A DNA stretch of 62,592 nucleotides. Origin: Flemingiibacterium sp045600005. Lineage in GTDB: Bacteria > Bacillota > Clostridia > Oscillospirales > CAG-272. Every line of letters begins with the position of its first letter. Position 1 is the stretch's first letter. This document shows, piece by piece, positions 26,240 through 34,795 of this stretch. A program made the position numbers and the translations under genes. The stretch is taken from positions 1 to 62,592 of the forward strand of contig JAZRXB010000296.1 in assembly GCA_045600005.1 (NCBI GenBank), given 5' to 3'. The notes beneath the pieces were generated by a model. The model saw only the letters and a list, made by a program, of their open reading frames with translations. It was not told where the DNA came from and ran no database searches.

Positions 26240-27577
26240 TCAGATTAAGCGTTCCGAGACCGTGAAGCCGGCGCTTCTCAGCTCGGAAAACCAACGGTCA
26301 AGCTGCTTTTCCGCCTCGTCGTCCGGGACGAAAAAGCGTCTGTCCGCGCACCAGACAAGCTCCAGCGCTTTCGCGCCGAGATGACGGTAGGCGTTTGCAA
26401 TGGAGATGTACTCCGCTGCGGCTGCCGCGTCGAGAAAAGCCGTGATGAAGATCAGCGAGGAGCCGGTCGCGTCGGCGATGAGGGAGGACAGCTCGGTCGG
26501 CTGATTCCCCCGCTCGATCAGCGGCGCTGCGGCAAAGCGGCGGAAGACCTGCTCGAAATCCTGCATAGTCGCCAGACGCACGGCTGCGGCGCGCAGGCTG
26601 CCCTGATCGCGGCGGAACCACGAGAGCGTCACGTCATTGCCTGCTTTCAGCTCGCGCAGCGTCGATGCGATGCAGTGCTCGATCACAAGATCCGCGCCAA
26701 GCTCGTCCGCGGTATCGGCGCATTCGGGCAGGGGAACGAACGAAGGCTTCGCGTCCGCATTCTCCGAAGCGGCGGCTTTGCGGTAATGCGGTTCCAGATC
26801 GCAGAACACGTAAACCGAGTTGCCGTTGTTCTTGGAGTATTCCCGAACCAGAAGGTCCTGCGATTTGGAGGACAGCTTCCAGTGAATGCTTTTGAGACTG
26901 TCGCCCTGCTCGTAGGAACGGATGTCGGAGGATTCGGTGTTGTCCGAGCCGCGCTGACGGATGACCGTCTGCGTGTTCAGGTCGCTTTCCGCCGACAGAG
27001 GACGCGGCGGCAGCGTGAGACGGCGCGGCATGACGAACACGGTCTCATAGCGTTCGAGCTTCACCCGCATCCGGACGACGCGGAACAGGTCGTATACGTA
27101 CAGGCATTTCACGCCCACGTCGTATTCGCCGCGGAAGCTGAAGCGCGCGCTGCGTCTGATCTCACAGCCGTTTTTCGGCGGCAGGGAAAGCGCGAAGCGG
27201 CGCTCTCCGCACCGGACGGCGGTTTCGCCGTCCGGGAGGAGCAGCTCGGCTTCGACGAACGGAAAAGGAAACAGGCTGTCGTTCGACAAAAGGACCGAAA
27301 AGGCGAGAGGGGTGTTTTTCTCCACCGTGTCGGCTTCGGTCCGGACCGATGCGCAGAGAAAGATCCGCGCCAGCACGAGCTGAACGACCACGCCGAGCGG
27401 CAGGATCAGCACGAACAGAAAGACCATGTAAGAGACCGGCAGCTTTAAGGACTGCGCGAATACCAGCGCGGCGGCCAGCAGGATCGGATAGAATACGACG
27501 TTCGCCGTGAAGGAAAAAGCGGGATGTCCGGACGGCTTCGGCTTTCGGGGAACCGTCTTCTTGAACGTCCGGCGCAT
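26240..27577 (-). CDS. DUF58 domain membrane protein
   Basis: 445 residues. Two adjacent hydrophobic segments near the N-terminus (about 23-70), a beta-sandwich-like region, then the DUF58 signature DIRSYEQGDSLKSIHWKLSS (about residue 220) and a von Willebrand-like C-terminal region. DUF58 proteins accompany MoxR ATPases and transglutaminases; the complex is thought to assemble or activate membrane-associated proteins, but the mechanism is not known. The start lies 2 bases after the moxR stop, and the transglutaminase start lies 16 bases after its own stop, so all three are tightly coupled. Confidence 0.92.
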   Translation of the reverse strand: MRRTFKKTVPRKPKPSGHPAFSFTANVVFYPILLAAALVFAQSLKLPVSYMVFLFVLILPLGVVVQLVLARIFLCASVRTEADTVEKNTPLAFSVLLSNDSLFPFPFVEAELLLPDGETAVRCGERRFALSLPPKNGCEIRRSARFSFRGEYDVGVKCLYVYDLFRVVRMRVKLERYETVFVMPRRLTLPPRPLSAESDLNTQTVIRQRGSDNTESSDIRSYEQGDSLKSIHWKLSSKSQDLLVREYSKNNGNSVYVFCDLEPHYRKAAASENADAKPSFVPLPECADTADELGADLVIEHCIASTLRELKAGNDVTLSWFRRDQGSLRAAAVRLATMQDFEQVFRRFAAAPLIERGNQPTELSSLIADATGSSLIFITAFLDAAAAAEYISIANAYRHLGAKALELVWCADRRFFVPDDEAEKQLDRWFSELRSAGFTVSERLI

Positions 27578-27579
27578 GG

Positions 27580-28599
27580 TCAGTGCTTCCCCCGGAACGG
27601 CACGGGCGTCGAGCGGAGGATCTCCTCCAGAACGGCGTCGGTGGTGATCTGTCCGAGCTTGGCTTCCTGTTTCAGGATGATGCGGTGTCCGACCGACACG
27701 CGGAAAATGTCGGAAATATCTTCGGGAATGACGTAATTGCGGTCGTGCATGAAGGCATACGCCTGGCAGAGCCGCTTGAGCGCGAGCGAAGCGCGCGGAC
27801 TTGCGCCGAGCGCGACCGCGCTGTGCGTGCGGGTGGCGGCGACAAGCGTGACCAGATAACGGTAAAGCTCCGGGTCAATGCGCACGTCGGAGATCAGCGC
27901 GCGAAGGAACCGGATGAGCTGTGCGCCGACGACCGGCGTGATCGCGTCCACCGGATTGCGGGAACGGCGGTTTTCGACGATATTGATCTCTTCCTCCAGC
28001 GTCGGATAGCCCATCGACAGCTTCAGGCTGAAACGGTCGAGCTGCGCTTCGGGCAGAGGATAGGTCCCCACGAAGCCGGACGGGTTCTGCGTGGCGATGA
28101 CCATGAAGGGGTCGGGCAGGGGATAGGTCCTGCCGTCGACGGTGACGCGGCCTTCCTCCATGGATTCGAGCAGAGCCGACTGCGTTTTCGGAGACGCGCG
28201 GTTGATCTCGTCCGCAAGGAAGATGTTGGTCATGACCATGCCGTTCGTGAACGTGAAGGTCTCGCTCTGACGGCTGTAAATGTTGAAGCCGGTGATATCG
28301 GACGCCGTGACGTCGGGGGTGAACTGCGCACGGCGGAAATCGAGAGCGGCCGCCTTGGCAAGAGCGGCGGCGAGCGTCGTTTTGCCGACGCCGGGAACGT
28401 CTTCGATCAGCACGTGTCCGCCGGCAAGCAGAGCCGTTACCAACAGCAGGATCTCGTGATGCTTGCCCACGATGACCTTTTCGATCACGCCTACGAGCTT
28501 TTTCGCGGAGCTGTACGCTTTTTCCGCATCGACGTCGGCAAAGGTCACGCCGTCAAAATTCTTTTCCTGTATACGTTCGTCTGTGGGGGTATTTTCCAT
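27580..28599 (-). CDS. MoxR family AAA+ ATPase
   Basis: 339 residues from the ATG at 28599, preceded by AAGAAGGCGC. Walker A EDVPGVGKTT (about residue 70), Walker B IFLADEINRASPKTQ, sensor region ATQNPSGFVGTYPLPEAQLDRF, and the C-terminal lid domain. Acts as a chaperone-like ATPase that works with the DUF58 and transglutaminase proteins encoded next. It is the first gene of the operon, with a clear promoter about 70 bases upstream. Confidence 0.95.
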   Translation of the reverse strand: MENTPTDERIQEKNFDGVTFADVDAEKAYSSAKKLVGVIEKVIVGKHHEILLLVTALLAGGHVLIEDVPGVGKTTLAAALAKAAALDFRRAQFTPDVTASDITGFNIYSRQSETFTFTNGMVMTNIFLADEINRASPKTQSALLESMEEGRVTVDGRTYPLPDPFMVIATQNPSGFVGTYPLPEAQLDRFSLKLSMGYPTLEEEINIVENRRSRNPVDAITPVVGAQLIRFLRALISDVRIDPELYRYLVTLVAATRTHSAVALGASPRASLALKRLCQAYAFMHDRNYVIPEDISDIFRVSVGHRIILKQEAKLGQITTDAVLEEILRSTPVPFRGKH

Positions 28600-28662
28600 A
28601 ATGCGCCTTCTTTCCTTTTCTGTTCTTCGTGTTCGACAAAAGTAAAACATACCTATACGATT

Positions 28663-28691
28663 ATTATATCATATTTCGGAAAGGGTTGCAA
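28663..28691 (-). promoter_or_regulatory. promoter of the moxR operon
   Basis: Minus strand TTGCAA (28686-28691), 17-base spacer, TATAAT (28663-28668). Confidence 0.8.
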
Positions 28692-28763
28692 CAGCTATTC
28701 GTAAATTATTTTGAAAAGACGTTCGGGACGAAGGGAGGAAACGGTAAGATTTCCGGCGCGGCG

Positions 28764-28848
28764 GGAAAAAGGACCGTAAATTCTCAAAGTAACTTCCACC
28801 GCCTTTTCCACTGTGGAAGTTACTTTGAGAATTTACTGGAAAAAGGAC
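28764..28848. repeat. 24-bp perfect inverted repeat flanked by 11-bp direct repeats (MITE-like)
   Basis: Perfect arms 28776-28799 and 28813-28836 with a 13-base loop. The same 11-mer GGAAAAAGGAC lies one base outside each arm (28764-28774 and 28838-28848), as a target-site duplication would. There is no coding capacity and no T-run. It sits between the divergent moxR and GlpA-like promoters. Confidence 0.75.
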
Positions 28849-28872
28849 GGGCGGCGAATTGAGCGAAAGGCA

Positions 28873-28901
28873 TTGACATTTCAGACGAAGAGTGTTAAAA
28901 T
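28873..28901 (+). promoter_or_regulatory. promoter of the GlpA-like/GlpB-like/DUF1667 operon
   Basis: TTGACA (28873-28878), 17-base spacer, TAAAAT (28896-28901), about 115 bases before the first gene. Confidence 0.85.
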
Positions 28902-29015
28902 ATTGTCGTGCGGCAGTCTCTCGGAATCCGAAAAGAAGAAAAGCGGAAGCCGGTCCCGCGGGGAACGCATTCTGCGGGTTTTCAGAGACGACCGTGAGCA
29001 AAACCAAAAGAAAGA

Positions 29016-30479
29016 ATGGTTCCCATCATGAATAAACTGTATGATATCCTGATCATCGGCGCCGGTGTAAACGGCGCGATGCTGGCTCACAAGCTGGCGA
29101 AATATCAGCTTTCCGCCGCCGTTCTGGAAGCGGGCGAGGATGTGGCGAGCGGCGCGACCCGCGCCAATTCCGCCATCGTTCACGCCGGTTTCGACGCGGA
29201 AAACGGAACTCTCAAAGCAAAGCTCAACGTGCGCGGCTGCGCACAGATGGAGGAGCTGACCCGCCGTCTCGACGTGCCGTACAAAAAGAACACCTCTCTG
29301 GTCGTTGCATTCGGCGAGGAAGAGGAGAAAACGCTGGAAATGCTTCTGGAACGCGGCCGGAACAACGGCGTGCCGGGACTTTCGATCATCGGACAGGAAA
29401 AGCTCCGCGAGCTGGAACCGAACGTTTCGCCGGACGCGACCGCCGCGCTGCTCGCATCGAGCGCCGGGATCGTCTGCCCCTACGATCTGACCATGGCGGC
29501 TGCGGAAAACGCCTTCGTCAACGGGACCGAGTTCTTCTTCGACCGCCGCGTCGACGCGGTGGAAAGCGGGGACGGCGTGATCGTGCTTCACGCGGGAGAC
29601 AAGACCTTCCGCGCGCGCTATGTCGTCAACTGCGCGGGCGTTCATTCGGACGAGATCGCCCGGATGGCTGACCCGGAGTTCCCGATCCATCTGATCCCGC
29701 GCCGCGGCGAGTATATGATCCTCGACCGTTCCGAGGGAAAGACAGCGAACGCGACGCTGTTCATGGTTCCGGGCAAGGCGGGCAAGGGCATTCTCGTCAC
29801 GCCGACGGTCGACGGCAATCTGCTGGTCGGACCGAACGCACACGAGGTCTCGCGCGACGATACCTCCACGACCGCCGCAGGTCTGGACGAGATCTCCGCC
29901 GGTGCAAAGCGGCTGGTCCCGTCGATCAATCTGCGCGCGGTCATCACGTCCTTCGCAGGCGTCCGTCCGACGCCGGATACCGGGGACTTCCACATCGAAC
30001 CGTCCGCTGTGCTGCCGAATTTCCTCAATATGGTCGGCATCGAATCGCCCGGTCTCGCATCGTCTCCCGCCGTCGCCGACTACGCGGTCGTGAAGCTCGC
30101 CGAAATGGGACTCGGACTGACGCTGCGTGAGAATCACAATCCCTTCCGCACCTTCGACGGTCATATGCGCCGTCCGTTCCGTGAGCTGTCCGACGAGGAA
30201 AAGATCGAGCTGTGCAAAAAGGAGCCTGCTTACGGAAAGATCATCTGCCGCTGCGAGACGATCACCGAGGGCGACATTCTCGCCGCCATCCGCCGTCCGC
30301 TCGGCGCAAAGTCGATCGACATGGTGAAGCTGCGCACCCGCGCCGGCATGGGACGCTGCCAGGGCGGCTTCTGCTCTCCCCGCGTCGCCGAGCTGCTGGC
30401 AAAGGAGCTGGGCGTTTCGCTCGACGAGATCACCAAGCGCGGTCCCGAAAGCAGACTGCTGACCGGCAGGACCAAGTGA
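29016..30479 (+). CDS. FAD-dependent oxidoreductase, GlpA-like, with C-terminal BFD-like [2Fe-2S] domain
   Basis: 487 residues. N-terminal FAD Rossmann motif IIGAGVNGAMLAHKL, then DAO-family features SGATRANSAIVHAGFD and RYVVNCAGVHSDEIA, and the C-terminal FAD closing motif GIESPGLASSPAVADY. The last 90 residues form a BFD-like domain with CRCETITEGD and GRCQGGFCSP, four Cys for a [2Fe-2S] cluster. This is the architecture of anaerobic glycerol-3-phosphate dehydrogenase GlpA and clostridial relatives. The substrate could be glycerol 3-phosphate or another 2-hydroxy acid. ATG 29016 or 29028 are both possible; the second starts nearer the FAD motif. The next two genes complete the usual triad. 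Confidence 0.88.
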   Translation: MVPIMNKLYDILIIGAGVNGAMLAHKLAKYQLSAAVLEAGEDVASGATRANSAIVHAGFDAENGTLKAKLNVRGCAQMEELTRRLDVPYKKNTSLVVAFGEEEEKTLEMLLERGRNNGVPGLSIIGQEKLRELEPNVSPDATAALLASSAGIVCPYDLTMAAAENAFVNGTEFFFDRRVDAVESGDGVIVLHAGDKTFRARYVVNCAGVHSDEIARMADPEFPIHLIPRRGEYMILDRSEGKTANATLFMVPGKAGKGILVTPTVDGNLLVGPNAHEVSRDDTSTTAAGLDEISAGAKRLVPSINLRAVITSFAGVRPTPDTGDFHIEPSAVLPNFLNMVGIESPGLASSPAVADYAVVKLAEMGLGLTLRENHNPFRTFDGHMRRPFRELSDEEKIELCKKEPAYGKIICRCETITEGDILAAIRRPLGAKSIDMVKLRTRAGMGRCQGGFCSPRVAELLAKELGVSLDEITKRGPESRLLTGRTK

Positions 30480-30495
30480 GAAATATTGGAGAAAA

Positions 30496-31803
30496 ATGAT
30501 CATGAACTGCGAGAACGAAAAGAAACTGGTCGTTGTCGGCGGAGGTCCCGCGGGACTTGCCGCCGCGCTGGAAGCGAATCGGAACGGCATCGCGCCGGAG
30601 GACATCCTCATCATCGAGCGCGACCGTGAACTGGGCGGTATTCTGAATCAGTGCATTCATGCGGGCTTCGGTCTGCATATGTTCGGCGAGGAGCTGACCG
30701 GTCCGGAGTATTCGGGACGGTTTATCGAAGAAGTGAAGAAAGCCGGGATCGGCTATGTCACGAACAGCATGGTGCTGGCGGTCGACGGAAACGAAGACGG
30801 GCGGTATGTCACGTTCGTTTCGCCCGAAATGGGCTTTGTCCGCATGAAAGCGGGCGCGGTCGTGCTCTGCACCGGCTGCCGGGAACGCACGCGCGGCGCG
30901 CTGAACATCCCCGGGACCCGTCCGGCAGGCATTTATTCCGCCGGAACCGCGCAGCGCTATGTCAACATGGAGGGCTTCATGCCCGGCAAGCGGATCGTCA
31001 TTCTCGGTTCGGGCGATATCGGACTGATCATGGCGCGCCGTCTGACGCTGGAGGGCGCGAAGGTCCTGCGCGTCTGCGAGCTGATGCCCTATTCGGGCGG
31101 TCTGGCGCGCAACATCGCACAGTGCCTGAATGATTTCGACATCCCGCTGTATCTGTCGCACACCGTCACCGAGATCCGCGGCAAGGATCGCGTCGAGGGC
31201 GTCACCATCAGCGCCGTGGACGAAAACCGCCGCCCGATCCCCGGAACGGAGGAGTGCGTCGAATGCGACACGCTGCTTCTGTCGGTCGGTCTGATCCCCG
31301 AAAACGAGCTTGCCAAGACAGCCGGGATCGAGCTTGACCGCGTGACGGGCGGCGCGGTGGTCAATCAGTTCAACGAGACGAGCGTGCCGGGCATTTTCGC
31401 CTGCGGCAACGCGCTGCACGTCCACGATCTGGTCGACTTTGTGACCCGCGAGGCGTATATGGCGGGAAGATCCGCCGCGGGATTCATTCTGTCCGACGGC
31501 AGGAAGCCAGTCGGCACGATGGTCTGCAAGGCGACCGGCGGCGTGCGCTACACAGTGCCGCAGAAGGTCGAAAGGTTTGAGACCGCGCCGGAAGAGCTGA
31601 AATTCTTCTTCCGCGTGGCGAACATCTACAAGAAGGTCCGTCTGGAGATCCGTGCGGGCGGCGAAACGATCAAATCGGTCGCCAAGCGTTCGGTCGCGCC
31701 GGGCGAAATGGAATCGCTGGCGCTGAACGCCGACGAGTGCGCACGGCTTTACGGGCTGAACGCTTCCGAAATCGAGATCACGATGGTCACGGAGGGAAAC
31801 TGA
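30496..31803 (+). CDS. FAD/NAD-dependent pyridine nucleotide-disulfide-type oxidoreductase, GlpB-like partner
   Basis: 435 residues. FAD motif VVGGGPAGLAAALEANRNGI at the N-terminus, CTGCRERTRGALNIPGTRPA in the middle, an NAD Rossmann motif ILGSGDIGLIMARRL, then GIFACGNALHVHDLVD near the end. It probably passes electrons between NAD(P)H and the upstream flavoprotein. Start ATG follows TTGGAGAAAA, 16 bases after the previous stop. The next gene starts 1 base after its stop. The three genes together are a recurring clostridial unit. Confidence 0.9.
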   Translation: MIMNCENEKKLVVVGGGPAGLAAALEANRNGIAPEDILIIERDRELGGILNQCIHAGFGLHMFGEELTGPEYSGRFIEEVKKAGIGYVTNSMVLAVDGNEDGRYVTFVSPEMGFVRMKAGAVVLCTGCRERTRGALNIPGTRPAGIYSAGTAQRYVNMEGFMPGKRIVILGSGDIGLIMARRLTLEGAKVLRVCELMPYSGGLARNIAQCLNDFDIPLYLSHTVTEIRGKDRVEGVTISAVDENRRPIPGTEECVECDTLLLSVGLIPENELAKTAGIELDRVTGGAVVNQFNETSVPGIFACGNALHVHDLVDFVTREAYMAGRSAAGFILSDGRKPVGTMVCKATGGVRYTVPQKVERFETAPEELKFFFRVANIYKKVRLEIRAGGETIKSVAKRSVAPGEMESLALNADECARLYGLNASEIEITMVTEGN

Positions 31804-31804
31804 C

Positions 31805-32182
31805 ATGGAGCTTACCAAAAAAACACTCACCTGCATCGTCTGTCCGGTGGGATGTCAGATCGAAGTCACGCTGAACGCGCAGGGACAGGTCAAGGATATT
31901 TCGGGCAACACCTGCAAGCGCGGTTATGCGTATGCCCAGACCGAGTTTACCAACCCGACCCGCACGCTGACCTCGACCGTCCGTCTGAACGGCGCGGCGT
32001 CCGACCGCTTTCTTCCGGTTCGCACCAGCGCGCCGATCCCGAAGCCGAAGCTGTTTGAGGCCATGGCGCTTCTGAACGGCGTGACGGTGACGGCGCCCGT
32101 GAAGACCGGCGACGTCATCGCGGCGGATTTCATCGAAAAAGGCGTGAATCTGATCGCCTGCAAGACGGTTGACGCGGAATAA
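31805..32182 (+). CDS. DUF1667 protein (molybdopterin-oxidoreductase-type Cys motif)
   Basis: 125 residues. N-terminal CIVCPVGC (Cys10, 13, 17) plus Cys37 in NTCKRGYAYA resembles the [4Fe-4S] motif of molybdopterin oxidoreductases. The rest is the DUF1667 core (TLTSTVRLNG, RFLPVRTSAPIPK). In known operons it follows GlpA/GlpB-like flavoproteins and may be their small Fe-S electron-transfer subunit; that is inference. The site CACGGAGGGAAAC overlaps the end of the preceding gene. A clear terminator follows. Confidence 0.92.
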   Translation: MELTKKTLTCIVCPVGCQIEVTLNAQGQVKDISGNTCKRGYAYAQTEFTNPTRTLTSTVRLNGAASDRFLPVRTSAPIPKPKLFEAMALLNGVTVTAPVKTGDVIAADFIEKGVNLIACKTVDAE

Positions 32183-32187
32183 ACAGT

Positions 32188-32217
32188 AAGGCTGAAAGCG
32201 GGCGCTTTCAGCCTTTT
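32188..32217 (+). terminator. terminator of the flavoprotein operon
   Basis: Stem AAGGCTGAAAGC/GCTTTCAGCCTT (12 bp, perfect), GGGC loop, T-run TTTTC. Confidence 0.93.
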
Positions 32218-32239
32218 CGGAATGGGACCTCAAAAATAC

Positions 32240-32254
32240 GGGTATCGCGTTTTG
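32240..32254. repeat. 15-base match to the large inverted repeat at 53555-53652
   Basis: GGGTATCGCGTTTTG is identical at 32240-32254 and 53603-53617. The flanks are also loosely similar (CTGTGATTTTT against CCACGGATTTTT). Possibly a decayed copy of the same element. Confidence 0.5.
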
Positions 32255-32285
32255 ACCTCGTTTCTGTGATTTTTCAAAGGCAATG

Positions 32286-32318
32286 AGCCGATTGTAAAGC
32301 GCAGTTTTACAATCGGCT
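32286..32318. repeat. palindrome related to the one at 148-174
   Basis: Arms 32286-32300 and 32304-32318 (15 bp, one G-T pair) with core CCGATTGTAAAGC/GTTTTACAATCGG. It shares the ATTGTAAA/TTTTACAAT arms with the palindrome 32 kb away, and again lies shortly before a gene start. Confidence 0.85.
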
Positions 32319-32346
32319 GTCAAAGGCAGTCAAAAGGAGGACGGAT

Positions 32347-33339
32347 ATGGAAGCAAGACCGGCGAAAATCTTTTCCGGCTTCGTGCCGCACGCGGGTCAC
32401 TGTCAGGGCATTGCGACGGACGGGACCTATTTCTACTATTCCTTCACGACGGTTTTCCTGAAAACCGACCTTGCGGGCAATCAGGTCGGTTCGGTCCGGG
32501 GCATGACCGGACATCTCGGCTGTATCGCGTGGTCGGAGACGGACAGAAGGGTCTACGGCTCGCTCGAATACAAAAACGACGCGATCGGACGCGGCATCAT
32601 GACGAAGATCGTCGGCTCAGACGCGGTGAATCCCGACGCCTTCTATCTCGCGCGGTTCGACGTCGATAAAATCACGCGCATGGACATGGAAGCGGACGAG
32701 GCGATGACGGTCGTGCGTCTGAACGACGTCTGCGAGGACTATGCTTACCGGGACGGAACGATCGAGCACCGCTTTGGGTGCAGCGGCATCGACGGGATCA
32801 CCTTCGTGCCGGATCACAAAGGAACGCGGTCGGTTTTCGTCGCCTACGGCATTTACGGCGACACGGCGCGGGACGACAACGACGATCAGGTGCTGGTCCG
32901 TTACGACGCCGCACGGCTCGACCCGCTGTTCCGGAAGCTCGATCTGAACGCTGCGGACGGCGTGCGCTGTGATGAAAAGCTCTTTGTACGCACCGGAAAC
33001 ACGGTCTACGGGATCCAGAATCTCGAATACGACGCCGTGACGGGCTGCCTGTTCGCGGCGGTTTACCGGGGAAAGAAGCCGCAGTTCCCGAACTATCCGA
33101 TGTATCTGTTTTCGCTGGACGGCGAAGGGAACCGGCTGAAGCTGGCAGAGCGCGGCGTGTGCGACCCGGCGACCGGCATCCGGGGCAGTCTGTTCGGGCT
33201 TGGCTCGACCGGCATGATCTCGCTGGGCGACGGATACTGGTACTTCTCCTCGCACGGTCACGACCCCGAAAAGGGACATTATACGGAGATCGGACTATAC
33301 CGCTTCGACGGGGACGCCGGATTTGAGCCGGTGAACTGA
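32347..33339 (+). CDS. conserved unknown protein, beta-propeller-like
   Basis: 330 residues, no signal peptide. I do not recognise the family. Repeating aromatic strand patterns (GTYFYYSFTTVFLKTDL, GCIAWSETDRRVYGSLEY, GITFVPDHKGTRSVFVAYG, GIQNLEYDAVTGCLFAAVY, GYWYFSSHGHD) suggest a beta-propeller of about six blades. HCQGIATDG near the N-terminus and the DDNDDQ acidic loop could be metal or ligand sites. The ATG follows AAAGGAGGACGG. It sits alone behind a palindromic repeat and has its own terminator, so no neighbour gives a clue to function. Confidence 0.75.
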   Translation: MEARPAKIFSGFVPHAGHCQGIATDGTYFYYSFTTVFLKTDLAGNQVGSVRGMTGHLGCIAWSETDRRVYGSLEYKNDAIGRGIMTKIVGSDAVNPDAFYLARFDVDKITRMDMEADEAMTVVRLNDVCEDYAYRDGTIEHRFGCSGIDGITFVPDHKGTRSVFVAYGIYGDTARDDNDDQVLVRYDAARLDPLFRKLDLNAADGVRCDEKLFVRTGNTVYGIQNLEYDAVTGCLFAAVYRGKKPQFPNYPMYLFSLDGEGNRLKLAERGVCDPATGIRGSLFGLGSTGMISLGDGYWYFSSHGHDPEKGHYTEIGLYRFDGDAGFEPVN

Positions 33340-33350
33340 GCGGGAAAAGG

Positions 33351-33390
33351 AACGCCATGCGGGACCGGAAGGTCCTGCATGGCGTTTGCT
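33351..33390. terminator. terminator between converging genes
   Basis: 16-bp stem AACGCCATGCGGGACC/GGTCCTGCATGGCGTT with a GGAA loop and one G-U pair, then TGCTTTC. On the minus strand it is followed by CCTTTTCC. Probably serves both directions. Confidence 0.8.
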
Positions 33391-33391
33391 T

Positions 33392-34795
33392 TCAATAAAA
33401 ATATTTCAGGTTGGAATCCGACTTGTCCCACACATAGCCGAGCGAGGACAGCTCGGATTCGGTGAGGAGAAAGTATTTGTAGGAGATCTTGCCCTTCTGA
33501 TCGGGGACCGGGTCGTCGCGCGTCACGTCGATGTAGAAGATCTGACCGTCCGTCAGGATCATGTTCCAGGCGTGCAGGTCTTCGCTGTCCGGTACGGTTC
33601 CGGTCACGACCGCCGAACGGATGCCCGCCCGTTTGCAGAGCATATTGAAGGCGGCGCTGTATCCCTGACACACGGCGCTGCGTTCACAGAGCGCGCCGTA
33701 AGCGATGCGGGATTCAAACGGGACCTCTCCTTTGAGATAGTCGTTGTAGTTGTATTCGCAGTTCAGAATGAGATAATCGTGGATCGCCTTCACCTTGTCC
33801 TTATCGGTCATGCCGTCGGTGAGGATGGACGCGATGATCTTGTCCGCTTTGGCTTCGGTGACGGCGTGATACGCCTTGACGGTCTCGACGTCTTCCTCGA
33901 ATTTGAGCGAGACGGTGCAGAGACTGCTGCCGTTGTAAATGCGGCAGAGGATGCCGGAGCTGTAAAAGTATTCGAGGTTGATGATATTGGAATGCTGATA
34001 GTAGGACGTCCACGTATCCGGGTCGAGCGTCGTCTCAAAGGTGAATTCGGGGATGAATTCGCGGTTGAGGATGTAGAACAGATGGATCAGCTCGGATTCG
34101 TTGTTCAGCGCGTTCTGCGAGGCGTTTTCGAGGATCGCTTTCTTGCGGTATTCATAGGAATCTTCCCGGTATTCCATCACGCGGACGGCGATGGCGGACG
34201 CTTCGCTGCGGGTAGCGCTGCTCATGCCGTTGTAAAGGCGCGTGCCGTCTTCCTGAAGATAACCGCGGAGCAGATACTCGTTGTATGCGGTACTGGCGTA
34301 GATGTCGGAAATGTCGGTGAAGGGATCGTCGATCCGGGCTGGTTCGATGCCGAGCGCGAGGATCATCATGCGGATCATCGCAGAGCGGGTGATCGGCACA
34401 TCCGGGGAGAAGCCGGCGTTCAGATCACGGTCTGTGAGAATGCCGTGATCATAGGCAAGGCTGAGATACCGCGCCGCCCAGTGATCCGAAAACAGCGAGC
34501 AGACCGGCTCGGCGTTCAGATCGAAGCCGGCGCTCATCATCAGGATCTTGATGAACTCGGCGTTGGTGATATCGTCGTCCGGCCGGAACAGTCCGTCCGG
34601 ATATCCGCTCAGGATGCCCAGAGAAGTGAGCTTTGTGACGTCGGAATAAAACCAGTCTTCGGGATAAACGTCCGGAAAACCGACGGGAACGCTGTCCTGT
34701 GCGCTGACGGACGGGATGAACGCAGCCGTGCAGACAGCGGCAAAGACGAGAACGGCAGCCGTCAGAAGGGCTGCGGGTTTTCTGAATGATCTCAT
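33392..34795 (-). CDS. S-layer-homology protein with C-terminal transglutaminase-like domain
   Basis: 467 residues. A signal peptide (cleavage near SVSA-QDS) leads to three SLH repeats (about 38-90, 98-150, 157-210; FPDVYPEDWFYSDVTKLTSL, GYPDGLFRPDDDITNAEF). The C-terminal half has a transglutaminase-like triad: Cys376 in AVCQGYSAAFNM, His in DLHAWNMI, Asp in FYIDVTRDDP. SLH repeats bind pyruvylated cell-wall polymers, so the protein is exported and wall-attached. The enzyme half could be a protease or crosslinking enzyme acting on wall or surface proteins. Single-gene unit with its own promoter. Domain assignment is firm; substrate is unknown. Confidence 0.92.
   Translation of the reverse strand: MRSFRKPAALLTAAVLVFAAVCTAAFIPSVSAQDSVPVGFPDVYPEDWFYSDVTKLTSLGILSGYPDGLFRPDDDITNAEFIKILMMSAGFDLNAEPVCSLFSDHWAARYLSLAYDHGILTDRDLNAGFSPDVPITRSAMIRMMILALGIEPARIDDPFTDISDIYASTAYNEYLLRGYLQEDGTRLYNGMSSATRSEASAIAVRVMEYREDSYEYRKKAILENASQNALNNESELIHLFYILNREFIPEFTFETTLDPDTWTSYYQHSNIINLEYFYSSGILCRIYNGSSLCTVSLKFEEDVETVKAYHAVTEAKADKIIASILTDGMTDKDKVKAIHDYLILNCEYNYNDYLKGEVPFESRIAYGALCERSAVCQGYSAAFNMLCKRAGIRSAVVTGTVPDSEDLHAWNMILTDGQIFYIDVTRDDPVPDQKGKISYKYFLLTESELSSLGYVWDKSDSNLKYFY

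Noticed and set aside
28629..28862. 77-codon frame across the inverted repeat near the moxR promoter
   Set aside because: Coding impression comes from the palindrome and the promoter; no ribosome binding site.
33386..34789. 467-codon plus-strand frame opposite the SLH-transglutaminase gene
   Set aside because: Exact antisense of a gene with clear signal peptide and SLH repeats.
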